A model generated the notes under the pieces. The model worked only from the letters and a program-made list of their open reading frames with translations, searched no databases and was not told the origin of the DNA. A DNA stretch of 64,000 nucleotides from Piscicola geometra (Eukaryota > Annelida > Clitellata > Hirudinida > Piscicolidae), in assembly GCA_943735955.1 (NCBI GenBank), contig OX030966.1, forward strand, positions 744,018 to 808,017, in the 5' to 3' direction. The position numbers and the translations under genes were made by a program. Of the stretch, positions 36,901 through 47,600 are shown piece after piece. Within the stretch, counting starts at the first letter, position 1. Every line of letters begins with the position of its first letter.

Positions 36901-38205
36901 TCCCTGCGGAAAAAGAGGCCTCCTGGCTCCTTATCTGCACCCGCTTGACGATGATGATGATGATGATGATGATGAGTTCATGTAAAATAATTTATAGGTT
37001 TTGAAAATGAAATGATAATAAAAGTGTGAACATAGTCATCTTGACATGGTCTGGCTACGTGGATGCTTAGCACTGGAGACTGCTTGAGAGAGTGGAAAGA
37101 GTCAGAAGGGGAGATTGGGTAAAAAAAAGTAACAGATGTGATCTGGCACAAATATGTGTGTGTAAAAATAAAAGTAAAAAGACGGTGGTACGACCCGCGA
37201 TGATGTATGCTTTAGAGAGATGGGCAGTGACAAAAAGAAGGCAGCAGAGCTAAAGATGCTAAGGTCTTTGTAAGGGTTACGAGGTTAAATAATTGAAGAA
37301 ATGAGTACATAGGAGAAACAGCGCATGTGAGACGTCTTTGTGACAAAGTGAGAAAACCCGTTTGAGATCGTTTGGACACGTAGGAAAGAGAGATGAGAAC
37401 TATTTGGAGGCCTAATGCAAAAGATGGAGGCACAAAGAAAGAAAGATTAAGGAGTAGGTACATGCATGTGGTCAGAGGAAATATGAAGAAAGTGACATTT
37501 TTGGCCACATCTGATGGTGCAACCAAAAGTAAGAAAAGTAGAAGGTGCGCTGACTTCTTGCCGCCCCATATTGTTATTCCAAATAAAGTGGCCCCTAACC
37601 CCTTTCTGAATCCAATTCTGGTTAAGAATATTTTTTCCAAGGGTTATTTTTTTGTCACAACACTTTTACAATTTTAATTTTCTTCAAAAAATACTTAGAA
37701 AAAAGTTAAGCTAAGTTTTTCCTATTTTAAATACAATAACGATCACCTCTTCTGTCGGGGTGAGCGATTGGGGCATTAATCACGTCGTGTGAGATAGTGC
37801 TCAAGCCGGGTCTGGTGCCGATGATTGAAGATATATGCGAATTTTATTTTAGCATTTTATTTTATTTAGGATTTTTATTTATAATTTGATATTTTTTCAA
37901 AAATGAAAACTGAATCAGACTTTTCGGCAAGGGTCTCATACTTCATCATCGCTATTCGTTTTTCACGATCCAATTGCTTTATTTTCGAATGCAAGTTATG
38001 TAAGGCAGACTCTATTCCTTTAAAAAAAAAATTCTGAAAACACTGATGTTTATTCAAAATATTTATTTATTTTATTAAAATAGTTCTTACTTTCCTGATT
38101 GCTTTCTGGAATGATGTGGCTTCGTTTCATTTTGTAACGGTCGTCATTCTTAATGAAATTCATGTTTGACAAATCCCTTCCTTTCTTCTCAAAAGGTTCA
38201 CCCAT
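24909..38205 (-). CDS. CEP57: CEP57-family centrosomal coiled-coil protein, nearly complete
   Basis: CEP57 proteins organise pericentriolar material and bind microtubules. Exons in transcript order: 38091-38205 (start MGEPFEKKGRDLSN), 37911-38017, 26009-26177, 25750-25798, 25547-25624, 25153-25424, 24909-25047. All except one junction are GT..AG with matching phase. Homology rests on IPESNQERIESALHNLHSKI, matching the family's start of the localisation coiled coil, and on KQKLSAAESRCRLLDKTL. A Glu/Arg/Gln-rich coiled coil and a C-terminal LSSLLSELIYEL segment, where the microtubule-binding domain sits, follow. Exon 2 ends in phase 0 and exon 3 needs phase 1, and about 20 family residues are missing between them. 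One short exon therefore remains unfound in the 11.7-kb intron. About 308 residues are visible, shorter than vertebrate CEP57 (about 500). The last exon could instead splice at CAG|GTGGAG near 24952. Confidence 0.8.
26178..28390. other. CEP57-like long intron, left part: mostly unassigned
   Basis: A+T-rich sequence with small unassigned ORFs at 26390-26626 and 26860-27072 (+). They have no recognised domain and no splice support. Around 28000-28160 an AACTAAATAGTTTAACT motif recurs in both orientations, giving a locally self-complementary patch. The only clear element is the short palindromic one at 27352-27478. Confidence 0.4.
27352..27478. mobile_element. short palindromic hAT-type MITE
   Basis: About 127 bp starts with GGGCGGCGATCCTGGGGG and ends with the inverted counterpart, GGATCGCCGCCC. 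The termini resemble the subterminal GCGATCCTGGG..GGTCC repeats of the hAT element at 19159-22024. It therefore looks like a very short non-autonomous relative. No convincing target duplication was found. Confidence 0.6.
28384..29509. mobile_element. non-autonomous TIR transposon with 7-bp TSD
   Basis: Perfect 16-bp inverted repeats TAGCAACCCCAATCGA stand at 28391-28406 and, inverted, at 29487-29502. They are flanked by the direct repeat ATATAAG at 28384-28390 and 29503-29509. The 1112-bp body has no coding capacity. It contains a direct duplication of about 100 bp (28980-29078 and 29368-29466), which includes GGTTAACGTATTTAAAATCA. It is inserted in the CEP57-like intron. The superfamily is uncertain. 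Confidence 0.75.
30175..31634 (+). mobile_element. hAT-like element with 8-bp TSD and GGGAACGGG-rich ends
   Basis: ATGTGTAG stands at 30175-30182 and 31627-31634 and flanks 30183-31626. The ends form TIRs of the type TAGAGRTCRGAC: left TAGAGGTCGGACC, right TAGAGATCAGACA on the opposite strand. The subterminal zones (30190-30330 and 31480-31610) are full of GGGAACGGG and GGGACCGGG motifs on the same strand. The interior is A+T-rich with short, broken frames that I cannot assign. An 8-bp TSD and TAGAG ends are typical of hAT. Confidence 0.7.
31885..33135 (+). pseudogene. 5'-truncated LINE, C-terminal half of ORF2
   Basis: The frames read ENEDNMKIVLEDVLKVLEEY, then EVRYLGLKLKGGKG, YGVAAVGWSAKERKKLE, and finally CVCGKEENERHVLLECGLYE. 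This is the end of the reverse transcriptase followed by the C-terminal CxC..H..C zinc knuckle of non-LTR retrotransposons. Stops at about 32154, 32332 and 32713 interrupt it. The element lies in the CEP57-like long intron, opposite to the host strand. Confidence 0.8.
33470..33705 (-). mobile_element. tRNA-derived SINE
   Basis: On the minus strand GGCCGAGTGGTTAATG (A box) and GGGTTCGATTCCCACAA (B box) lie at tRNA spacing and look like a tRNA-Ser/Leu-type head. About 130 bp of unrelated body follows, ending near 33470. The anticodon stem is imperfect and the 3' body is continuous with the head, so this is a SINE and not a gene. Confidence 0.65.
34336..35577 (+). pseudogene. LINE reverse transcriptase, degenerate, split by a foldback insertion
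   Basis: The frame 34336-35076 gives RTGFRTDRSCIEQIHILRKI, FVDFEKTFDPIDQNVMF and then [13 protein letters not shown], with the RT catalytic FADD intact. A frameshift near 35040 follows, then IFQAACISILLYGWESWILT and ERTRYRKMLGI. The 3' part (PVDEPVYRYLFDIDPGQPTI) continues to 35577 and resumes after the foldback element at 36904. There it ends in a (GAT)n tail at about 36951-36975, typical of a LINE 3' end. The motif GVLQDDVSAP replaces the usual GVLQGD. Confidence 0.85.
35578..36903. mobile_element. foldback element, copy 1 (16-bp repeat arms)
   Basis: The outer inverted repeats are 35578-35760 (GATAAAAAGCCTCTCGGAG and the following AAAACGGAC motifs) and 36730-36903. Inside each arm is a small array of GATAAAAAGTCTTCAG-type 16-bp units (35940-36110), inverted at 36470-36605. 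The core is 36120-36470 and contains two diverged copies of a module with AATACGTGATCCTT and AATTTGACTTGGCTG. There is no ORF. It is inserted in the 3' region of the LINE at 34336. The possible 9-bp target duplication (TGCCGCGGA versus CCCTGCGGA) is imperfect. Confidence 0.75.
36904..36980 (+). pseudogene. 3' end of the split LINE with (GAT)n tail
   Basis: GCGGAAAAAGAGGCCTCC continues the LINE sequence interrupted at 35577 (..GTCGTGCCGCGGA), and a GATGATGAT tail follows. Joining the two flanks restores a continuous LINE 3' region, which shows that the foldback element inserted later. Confidence 0.7.
37080..37510 (+). pseudogene. LINE fragment (RT C-terminal region)
   Basis: A broken frame reads TTVVRPAMMYALERWAVTKR, then RLRSFGHVGKRDENYLEA and HVVRGNMKKV. 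These correspond to the RP-AMLYG-ETWA, RWFGHV and V-EDMK-V blocks at the end of RTE-like reverse transcriptases. Stops interrupt it. It lies about 400 bp downstream of CEP57-like exon 2, in that gene's long intron. Confidence 0.75.
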
Positions 38206-38664
38206 CTTGAAAACTATTCAAAGACAATTATATCTCAAATATTTTTTTCTTCAAATGCTTAGATATTTACTAACTAGCATGATAGTTGTATTTTACAATA
38301 GATATGAGACTTTATGAGTTTCTTGTCAAATGTTTAATACATTCTAAACACTCGTAAAACACAATTTCGTGTGAGTGCGTGGTATAAAATAATGATACAG
38401 CATTGTCGCTTAGCAACAGCAATTCACATTTCAAAAAGAACACTGAAGAAAAGTACCCAATAGAGCTGAAGAAATTGAGCTATAAGGTAGATGGGCATCG
38501 AGTGGTCTAACATAAAATATAAGTAAAATTGATCAATTTCATAAATAAATCATTAATTTAAAAAATTTGAAACAGTCATAAAAAACTATCATAGGATTAA
38601 GAAGAACCAAGACAATTTTAATAAAAAAAAGCGAAAAAAATGAAATCGAAACAACGGGCAATGT
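38206..38664 (-). promoter_or_regulatory. intergenic interval upstream of the CEP57-like gene
   Basis: 459 bp lie between the CEP57-like start codon and the RTN4IP1-like stop codon on the same strand. The interval is A+T-rich with no ORF or repeat, and no core promoter motif stands out. It must hold the CEP57-like promoter and 5' UTR and the RTN4IP1-like 3' UTR. Confidence 0.4.
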
Positions 38665-41600
38665 TCAGAGCTCAAAGTCAATAACGGTTTTGCCTCTGTT
38701 GTGGCCTGCAGCGACCTTGCTCATGGCCTCTGGCAGCTGCATGAAGGGATAGACCCTCTCGAGCACTGGTTGCAGCTTCAGAAATGGAGGAAGGATTAAT
38801 TAATAAAAATGACTGAATCATTGAAAAGCACCAAAGCCAGACAGACAGGCAGGCAGGCAACCAGACAGAATGACAGACAGACACCTTGTGTTCGCGCACC
38901 AGCTGAAAGGCCGCCTGCAACACCCGCCTGCTCGGAGCATAAGCGCCCCACGTGACCAGGCCTCCGTGCTGCACTCCCTGCACAAACTCCAGCGCCATTT
39001 GGGAGACGCTTGCCAGGGCGCCCAGCACGAGGCCTTGCCTGTTGGAGAGTGGAAAGTTGGAACAAAAATAAACCTCGGACAAAATATAATTTAAAAAATA
39101 TATTCTGAAAAAGTATTCATGAAAAAGTGTTCATGAAAAGGTTAGAGTTAGGCATATTTTTTCATGCGCGACTATGAAGGTCTATATGTGATGGTATGCT
39201 TGCCTGGTGACGTTGTCGAAGAAGGGGAAGTTGATGGTGATGTAGCGGGGTGGGTGGCTGAGGACTGGGCTCTTTTGCAGGTGTTTCAGCAACGACGAAC
39301 GATCCTGCGAGTTGACCAAGTCCAACATCAGATCGTATCTGTATGTATATGTGTGTGTATTAGTGTGTGTGCAATCGTGTGTATGTGTGTGTGTGTGTAT
39401 TTATGTGTGTAATTGTGTGTGTGTATGTGTGTGCATTAGTGTTCAGAAAAAAATAATTTTACTAAACTTAACGCATAAAGTTTTAAAATGTGCCATTTAC
39501 TAATATAATTCAAATGTAAAAATCTTTGGTCTTTATCTCAAGGACAATGAGGTCAAACTTTCTGATTAATAAATATTTTCCAGTAATTAACTATTTTGCC
39601 AATAAAAGTGTTTAGGACGTTTTTGACTTAAATTGACTATTTTTATTTAAAATATTCTATGTTTAAAAAATATTATTCTATGTTGTTTGAAAACTGCTTT
39701 AAAACATCATTTTTAGATTTTACTTTCATTTAAATTTTATATTAAAAAGAAAAAAAATACTTTCAAATGTTGAAAGTATTTTTTTTCTTTTTAATATACT
39801 TCCCTTAATTTATTTGCACAAAAAATTTATAGATGGAAAAAGTAAAAAATAACGAAATTTCTAACAAGTTGTCATCCTTTTTTCCCCTTCCAATTTCATC
39901 TCAAAAACCAGTTACACGATCATCAACATACGTTTGGTTGAATTGCCAGTTAATTAAACATCTTGGCTTTGAACTTTTCAGACAGTTGCCTACATGTGGT
40001 CAAGTTTTGATACGGCTATTTTTTTACTTAAAAGTAAATAAACAAAATCTTTCAGTTCGCTGTTTTGTAACAATCGATGAAATACTCATAATCTGATGTA
40101 CGCCAACATTCCTTTTACAAAAGGCCTAATGCTGTCTCGAAACTTAAAGCACTTTATCAAAATTGCATTTTTGCACGACCAACTGAGTCGGAGAAACCAG
40201 CCACGACAGGACTGCTCTGAAGTCATCAAGCTCAGTCTCATAGCTCTCGACAGTACTTTCTATAAAAACAAAACTGTACTTTTAGCCCAACAGGAGCGTA
40301 TCACCGCGCAAGATGGGTGGCAAAAGGTATCTACTGCTTGAAGATGCTTCTTTTCAAAGAAAAGTTCGAAAGGAACGTGAAAGAAATTCAAGCCATCAAA
40401 AGAATTTGTCTTTTTACCACCACACTGTATGTCAAGGCTTGGTTCACTGCTAAAAACTTCTGTGATGCTCTTTCAAAGATCTGTGGTTGCTGCAAAGAGC
40501 TGAAAAGTTCCACTGTATTGATAACCAGATTTCAAAACAAGGTGTGTGCTGAAAAGAAAAAACGTATAGTAGCAACTTTAAAAAGACACAAAACAAAGAA
40601 GATCTCAGAAGAACAGATAAAAAAACCTATAAGACAAAACATAGATCTAATTTATTTACTCAAAGATCAATGCACCTGTTCACTGCTCTCAAACATGACC
40701 ATAGTTTTCTGTCTTCAGATCGAAATACGCGGGACAGTCAACAAACAACAAGCCAAAAAGATAGTTTCAGCAGTTCGAGTTGTAAATTACTGTGCTGAAC
40801 GTGCTGTCAAGTTAGCCACGGATGACAACTCAGTGCTAACAAAGGATGAAGAACAGCGACAACTAATGTTTCAAGTGATTGAACATCATCGAAGACAGAT
40901 TCTAGTTCCACACACAAAAATTTCGTTGAATTTCAGAAACAGTTGATAATTTTTAACTCACTTAAAATGCATTGTGCTTTTCTGTCTACTGAACACTCTT
41001 ATAACATTTATATTATATTTTTGTATTACTTCATATTAATTCAGAATTCAAAAATATTTGAAAAAATGTTGGAATAAATGGTTTCAACTTTTTATTTACA
41101 TATAAATTTGAAAAAAGGTAAAAATAGATTTTAATTGAAAATATGCATTTTTCAAAACTTTAAAGTCCTTGAGAGGTCACTAAAAAATTGTTTGATAGGT
41201 TTAAAATTTTACTAAGTTGTTCACAACACTGAATAGCACAAAATAAGATTAAATGCGAAATGATCAAATCATTTTTTTTTCTTATGTTATTTCTGAATAC
41301 TCTAGTGTGCATGTGTTTTTGTGTGTGTGTTTGCGTACGTGTGTGTATTTATGTATGTGAGAAGTAAGTGGAACAAGACTCTCAGTGGGTTCCCTTCTGG
41401 TCCGGGTTCCCCAAGAAAAACTGAGAAAAGGTCGACCTGCGTTGCAGGCTCTGTTCCAAAGTCTTTCTCGTGCCACTTCATGGAAAACGCTAAATGCTGA
41501 AAGGGCGAAAGCGGGTCGTTGGCGCTATAACCACCCTGACTCCTTGTTCCAGGGCCTGGAACGAAGATAGAAACTGTAGCTTGCGCAGTGGTCTAGGTAT

Positions 41601-44600
41601 GTCTATTTATGACGTGAAGACTGGAATCGGCGGACGGAGCGGAGGAACCACTAGCTGGACAATGGTCAAGAAGGCGATTCTCAGCAAAGCGTTGTGGAAC
41701 GTTTAAGGTTCTACAAGACACGAAGAACATCATGGCCATCCACTGCACCCGTTTCCATCTCCAGAAGTCTTGCTACTGGATCAAGATGGTCTCGGGCGAG
41801 AGAGTGAGATCGACGAACTGCGCAACTCTTTATCACTTAAATCCAATTCATCGCGCAAGTCACTTTTAGTCATTCATTCATCGCATTCGAAAAGTCCTGT
41901 GGCGACAAGCAAGCGACGAAGCGGCAGTTGTGAGTACACTGGGAGTTGTAGTATTATTTATTTAAGCTCCGCCTTTAAATACTTAACTCCGCCCATTTGT
42001 TGAAGTGACCCAAACTTTCACATAGAACTGTATTTGCAAGAGAAGATAAGTATTTTTTCCAGTTTTGCAAGAGCCTGATATGCTTCTTTATGTTGTTGCT
42101 ACCAAACAAGAAGTCAACAACGGGCAGTAGTTAACTACTTAGTAGTTAGTAGTTAACTACGTAGTTTAATTACTCAAAAGTAGTTAGTAGTTAGAGAGTA
42201 GTTTAATGGGGAACGGGGATGGCTTAGATGGTAGACGTCGGACTTGCAACTTGAAGGTCGCTAGTTCGAATCCCTGGCAAGCAACCGTTAACTATCATAT
42301 AACTATCATATACCTAATCACCGCATCATATACACTAAGTATATGATAGTTATATATAGATATATGATAGTTATATATAGATATATGATAGTTATATAAC
42401 TATCATATACCTATATAACTATCATATACCTATATAACTATCATATACCTATATAACTATCATATACTTAGTGTATATGATGCGGTGATTAGCGACGTAT
42501 GCATTGAAAGATGTGTACGTTCGTTTGAGTGGCGTTCTGGCGCATAAGAACCAGAGTACATTTGTACAGATGTTCCAAGAGTACATTTGTACATTTTGAA
42601 CATCTGTAACATAGCATTGCGTCTGTCAGACTGTGAGTAATATAAAATTAAAAATTAAAAAAAGTTTAACTACTCAAAGTAGTTTAACTACTCAAAGTAG
42701 TTTAACTACTCAAAGTAGTTTAACTACTCAAAGTAGTTTAACTACTCAAAGTAGTTTAACTACTCAAAGTAGTTTAACTACTCAAAGTAGTTTAACTACT
42801 CAAAGTAGTTTAACTACTCAAAGTAGTTTAACTACTCAAAGTAGTTTAACTACTCAAAGTAGTTTAACTACTCAAAGTAGTTTAACTACTCAAAGTAGTT
42901 TAACTACTCAAAGTAGTTAATAGATAATTTTGTCTACAAAAATCCACATTTCTACATATCAGATGAAGTACCCATCACTGGGAAATTCCATGGTAAAAAA
43001 AAACAGGTTTTCATCATTATCATCATCTCCTGGTTTTTGTTATACAGGCCAACTTTTCCTCTCCCGAGGGTGGGGCCTGTCTGAAAAGTCTCAATCTCTC
43101 TCTCCACTCCTTTCTGTCATGGGCATCAGTGCTGCATGCCCCCAGGTATTTGAGGTCTTTCTGAACCACCTCTTCCCACGTCTTCTTTGTTCTGCCTGGT
43201 CGTTTCGTTCCAGAAACCTCCATTCTTCTAACCTTGTTGATCCATCCACAATCACGTTCCACATGCCCAAACCACCTCATTCTTCTCGCTTGCAGTACAG
43301 CACCAATATCCTGGGTTCCCATAAATTTTTGGAGCTCATCTGAACTGATGAGATCTTTTGATTTGATGTTGCACATCCAACGGATCATGGCCCGGTCGTT
43401 GCGTTGAAGGCGGTTGATTGTTTCTGTGGTGACAGTACAAGTCTCAGAGGCGTGTAACATTGTACTCCTCACACATGAGGTGTACACACGACTTCTGGTT
43501 GGAAGTGAAAGGTGTCTGTTTGTCAGTAGAGGAAGAAGTTGACGAAATTTCCCCACGCACACTTACATCGGGTTATGGCAGCATCCTCACACCCTCCACC
43601 TGCAGAAAGCATGTCACCTAAGTAGCAGAATTCAGAAACGACTTCAAGTTTGTCTTCATCAACAAGAACTTCCACAATTGGTCTTCCGTCTATCGGTCGA
43701 GCTGTGCCTTGACAGCGGGCACACTTGTAATTTGGGTCTGAGCGGAGGGAGCCTTTAATGCCTGAGCATCTCTTGTGCACCCGAGATGAGCACTCGCTGC
43801 ATAGAATGGAGTTTTTGCCCGTTCCTTTAAGGCAGACTACGCATGGGTACTTTCCCGATTTCTTGGTCAGCTCTAGATTCACACCAGATACTAAAACTTT
43901 CGTTTTCCCCATATTAACTTTTAAGCCCTTTTTCTCCATTCAATTCTTCCATATCTTGACCTTAACAAGCAGCTCGTCCAGTGATTTAACTATGGCTACA
44001 AAATCATCTGCGTACAACAGCTCCCAGGGACATCCAGTGCGAAACTCTATAGATAACGCTTCTAGCACGAAGATGAATAATAGAGGGCTTAGGACAGAAC
44101 CTTGATACACCCCGACAGCCACTTTGAACTCGTCACTGAAAACTTCACCAACCCTTACCTTGCTTTTCACCTCCGAATACATAGACTGCACCACTCTCAC
44201 CAGCCACTCCTCGATACCGAGTTTACGTAATGCCCACCATATCACCTTCCTTGGGGCACGGTCAAACGCCTTCTAGGGTCGACAAAAGCTAAATAGAGTG
44301 GTTTGTTGGCAGCCCGGTACTCTTCCTGGATCTGACGGATGATGAAGATTGCATCTGTTGTTCCACGCCCTGCATGAAGCCAAACTGCATCTCGTCAATC
44401 TTCGCATGGATCCTGATCAGGTCTTCTATCACGCGCTCCAGTACTTTGAGTACTTGCTCTATCAGCTTCAAGCCCCTGTAGTTGTTCCTGTAGAGAGCAT
44501 CTCCTTCCCCTTGTAGATGTTCACAATAAAACTCTTTTTCCATTCAGTGGGGATCTTCCCTTCTGAGATGATGCACTCAGCAATTTCACGTACTAGGATG

Positions 44601-47600
44601 GCTCTCTGTAAACCAGCAGACTTGAGCATCTCAGCAACAATGCCGGACGGACCAGCTGCCTTGCCATTACTCATCTTTTCAATGGCTTTCATGATCATTT
44701 CTGTGATGATCGGCACACTTGGTCCTTCAACTGGGTCTTCCACCGGCAGATCCTCAAGGCACCATGGAAACTCTAGGTTCAGCAGACGCTCATAGTGCTC
44801 TTTCCAGGCCTCTTTCTTTGAGTTCTCACTCAATGACATTTCGCCAGCATCATTTCTTACTGGCAGCTCTCTGATTAGGTCTTGATTTTCTCGTCGCATC
44901 TGTTGAGCGAGACGAAAGACTTCTGCTGTTTTTGGATTGATAGAACTGAGAGCTTTTTTTTCTGCAGCGCACATAGCGATCTGGACAGCTTGTTTGCAAG
45001 CACGTTTTGCAGCGTTGTAATCTGAACGGCTGCCACCATCTTTCCATGCCTTAAAACATCTACGTTTTCAGCCACGGCACTATCTACAGACTCATTCCAC
45101 CACCACGTCTGCTTCTTCCACCGGTGCGTTGAGGTAATCCATGTATTTCCTGTTACGACACATTGCCTTTAATATACACTGTATAATTTAAACTGTGGGC
45201 CAAAAAAACATGCCACCGTAATTGTATATAACTTTGGTAAATGAACATCGATTTTCTAATTTCTTTCACTGTTTGACTTAGAAATGAATGGAGAACAAGT
45301 TTTTATAAACATTCTTTCAAACTCTTCAATATGCAATACTTTTACTCAGTGAAACTAAAAAAAGGGTTAAAATATCGCAAAATATCATGTAGATAACATA
45401 AAAATTAATCAACAAATAAATTTTGTTAAAGTAAAAATTTAATTGTCAAAATAAATTTTTAAAAGTAAGAAAAAGGTTTATTATTATTAATTTTTTTAAA
45501 TTTCAGTTATTGCCATTTTTACACTTGTTTTAGTTTAACTATGTAATGGTAGTGCATATTGAAAAATTAGAAATAAATGTTCATATTATAAACTTTAAAA
45601 AGATACGAACAAATTAAGAATCGGAAGAACTAAAAACTTAAAATAAAATTTAACATTTTTTTGAGTAAAAGTTTTTTAATTTGTTTCAGTTTCACAAAAT
45701 GAAGATACTGCATATTGAAGAAATGGAAATAAATTTGTATAAAATTTTGTTCCTCATTCATTTCTGAGTCAAAAAGTTAAGAAACGAATAACATTTACCA
45801 AAGTTTTACAAAAATATAGTGGCATGTTTTTTTGGCCCACAGTGTATACAAAGAATGAATAAAAAACATAAATAATAGATAATAATAATGCCTTCTTATA
45901 ATGCGCCAAGGCACGTAACTGAGACGCCAATCACACGACATAAGTCGTGAAAAACCGCATCATATACACTAAATATATGATAGCTCACGGTTGGCTCAAT
46001 AGAAATTCGAACTGACGACCTTTGAGTTGCCGGTTCAACGACTTTACCAGCTAAGCCAATCCGCTCGCTAAATAAATGAGTCTGTAAGGGTCAGACACGG
46101 AGACGCCGTTGCTACGCGACGCCCCGCGGACATGTTTAAGTCCAGTCATCATTGTTATCTGATAAGCCTTGCGGGTAAAATAACACCTTACCGAAGTAAA
46201 GAAGTAGACTGAAATCACTACCACGACAACCTTAAAATCAGCATCACAAGCATCCCTCGAAGCATCAGAAGCACCAAACGAACCTGCCATGCGCGCCTAT
46301 CAGGAAAGCTGCATCGGCTTTGCGGTAGTCGACCACGTTGTCCGCTCCCAGATCGCTCGCCCTGCTGACGAAGTCGCAAGCCACTGTCGTCGTCACCTCA
46401 GCCCCGTAAGCCTTCAAGAACTGTCGTGGTGTGGTGGTGGCTTGCTTGTAGAGTGATTGTGGAGTGGTTGTGAAGAAGTGGTTGTGGAAGAGTGGTTGTG
46501 GAGTGGAAGAGTGGTTGTGTAAAGAGAAGTGGTTGTGTAGTGAGGAGTGGTTGTGTAGTGAGAAGTGGTTGTGGAGTGGATGAGTGGTTGTGGAGTGGAA
46601 GAGTGGTTGTGGAGTGGAAGAGTGATTGTGGAGTGGAAGAGTGGTTGTGGAGTGGAAGAGTGGTTGTGGAGTGGAAGAGTGGTTGTGGAGTGGAGTGGTG
46701 GTGGAAGAGTAGCGGTAAAGGAGTGGTTGATGGAAGCAACAGACTTGAATGGCAAACGTTCCGACACCTCCACTGCCTCCCAGCACCAACACCCTGGCAA
46801 GGATTAATTGATCGTATGAGCGCTCCACTAATCTTCATCACACCACATCCTGCATGCATTCTCTCACACATGCCAACTTCTTTCCCTGGAAGGCGTCTGC
46901 TTGGATGCGTCTGCAGAGGGGACTCAGCGAACTCCACACGGTCGAGGCGACGTAGGGAATCGAAGCTGCCTCGGTGTGCAGCAGCGATGGCGGCTTGTGC
47001 CAGATCTGCACGTGCAAAGGTTGCCGTCAAAAAGCTTTGTGCGAAATCATTTGAAAATTTATTACATGAATTAGGAAATAAATAAATCATTATAAAATAT
47101 TAATAACACAAGGAAGAAGCAACTAAGGATATTCGGGCACATTTCAATCCAAATCGCCCATTCACAGTTCATTGGGATTGCAAAATGTTGCCCGCTTTAA
47201 TGTCAAAAGGTTGATCGTCTTGCGGTTCTGGAGATGAAACAATGAAACTGTTAGGCGTCCAAAAACTACCATATGAAACTGGACAGACAGAAGCCACTGC
47301 TGTGTTCAGCCTCAAAGATTCATTGAAAAAAGTCCTGTTAATGAGGCGGTCTAGCCTTCATACATAAGGCCAGCATAAAGTGCTCTGTAGTTAAATCAAA
47401 AGTTTTCCCAGATAATGAATATCTTATAATTAAACTAACTAATATACAAAAACTTTTACACATAGTCATTATTTATAGGCCAACAAATAACTCACTTTCT
47501 AATTTCATCACACAATTCTCCCAACTCATCGATTCGCTAACGTCCCTAAATTCAAATTTAATTTTATGTGAAGACTTTAACGCTCCTCACACTTCTAATT

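Noticed and set aside
42633..42920. 95-codon SLTTQS-repeat protein
   Set aside because: It is a translation of the 18-bp minisatellite.
46265..47090. ORFs of 187-230 codons spanning the RTN4IP1 exons
   Set aside because: They run through introns and the 19-bp repeat. True exons are 46284-46420, 46745-46793 and 46878-47005.
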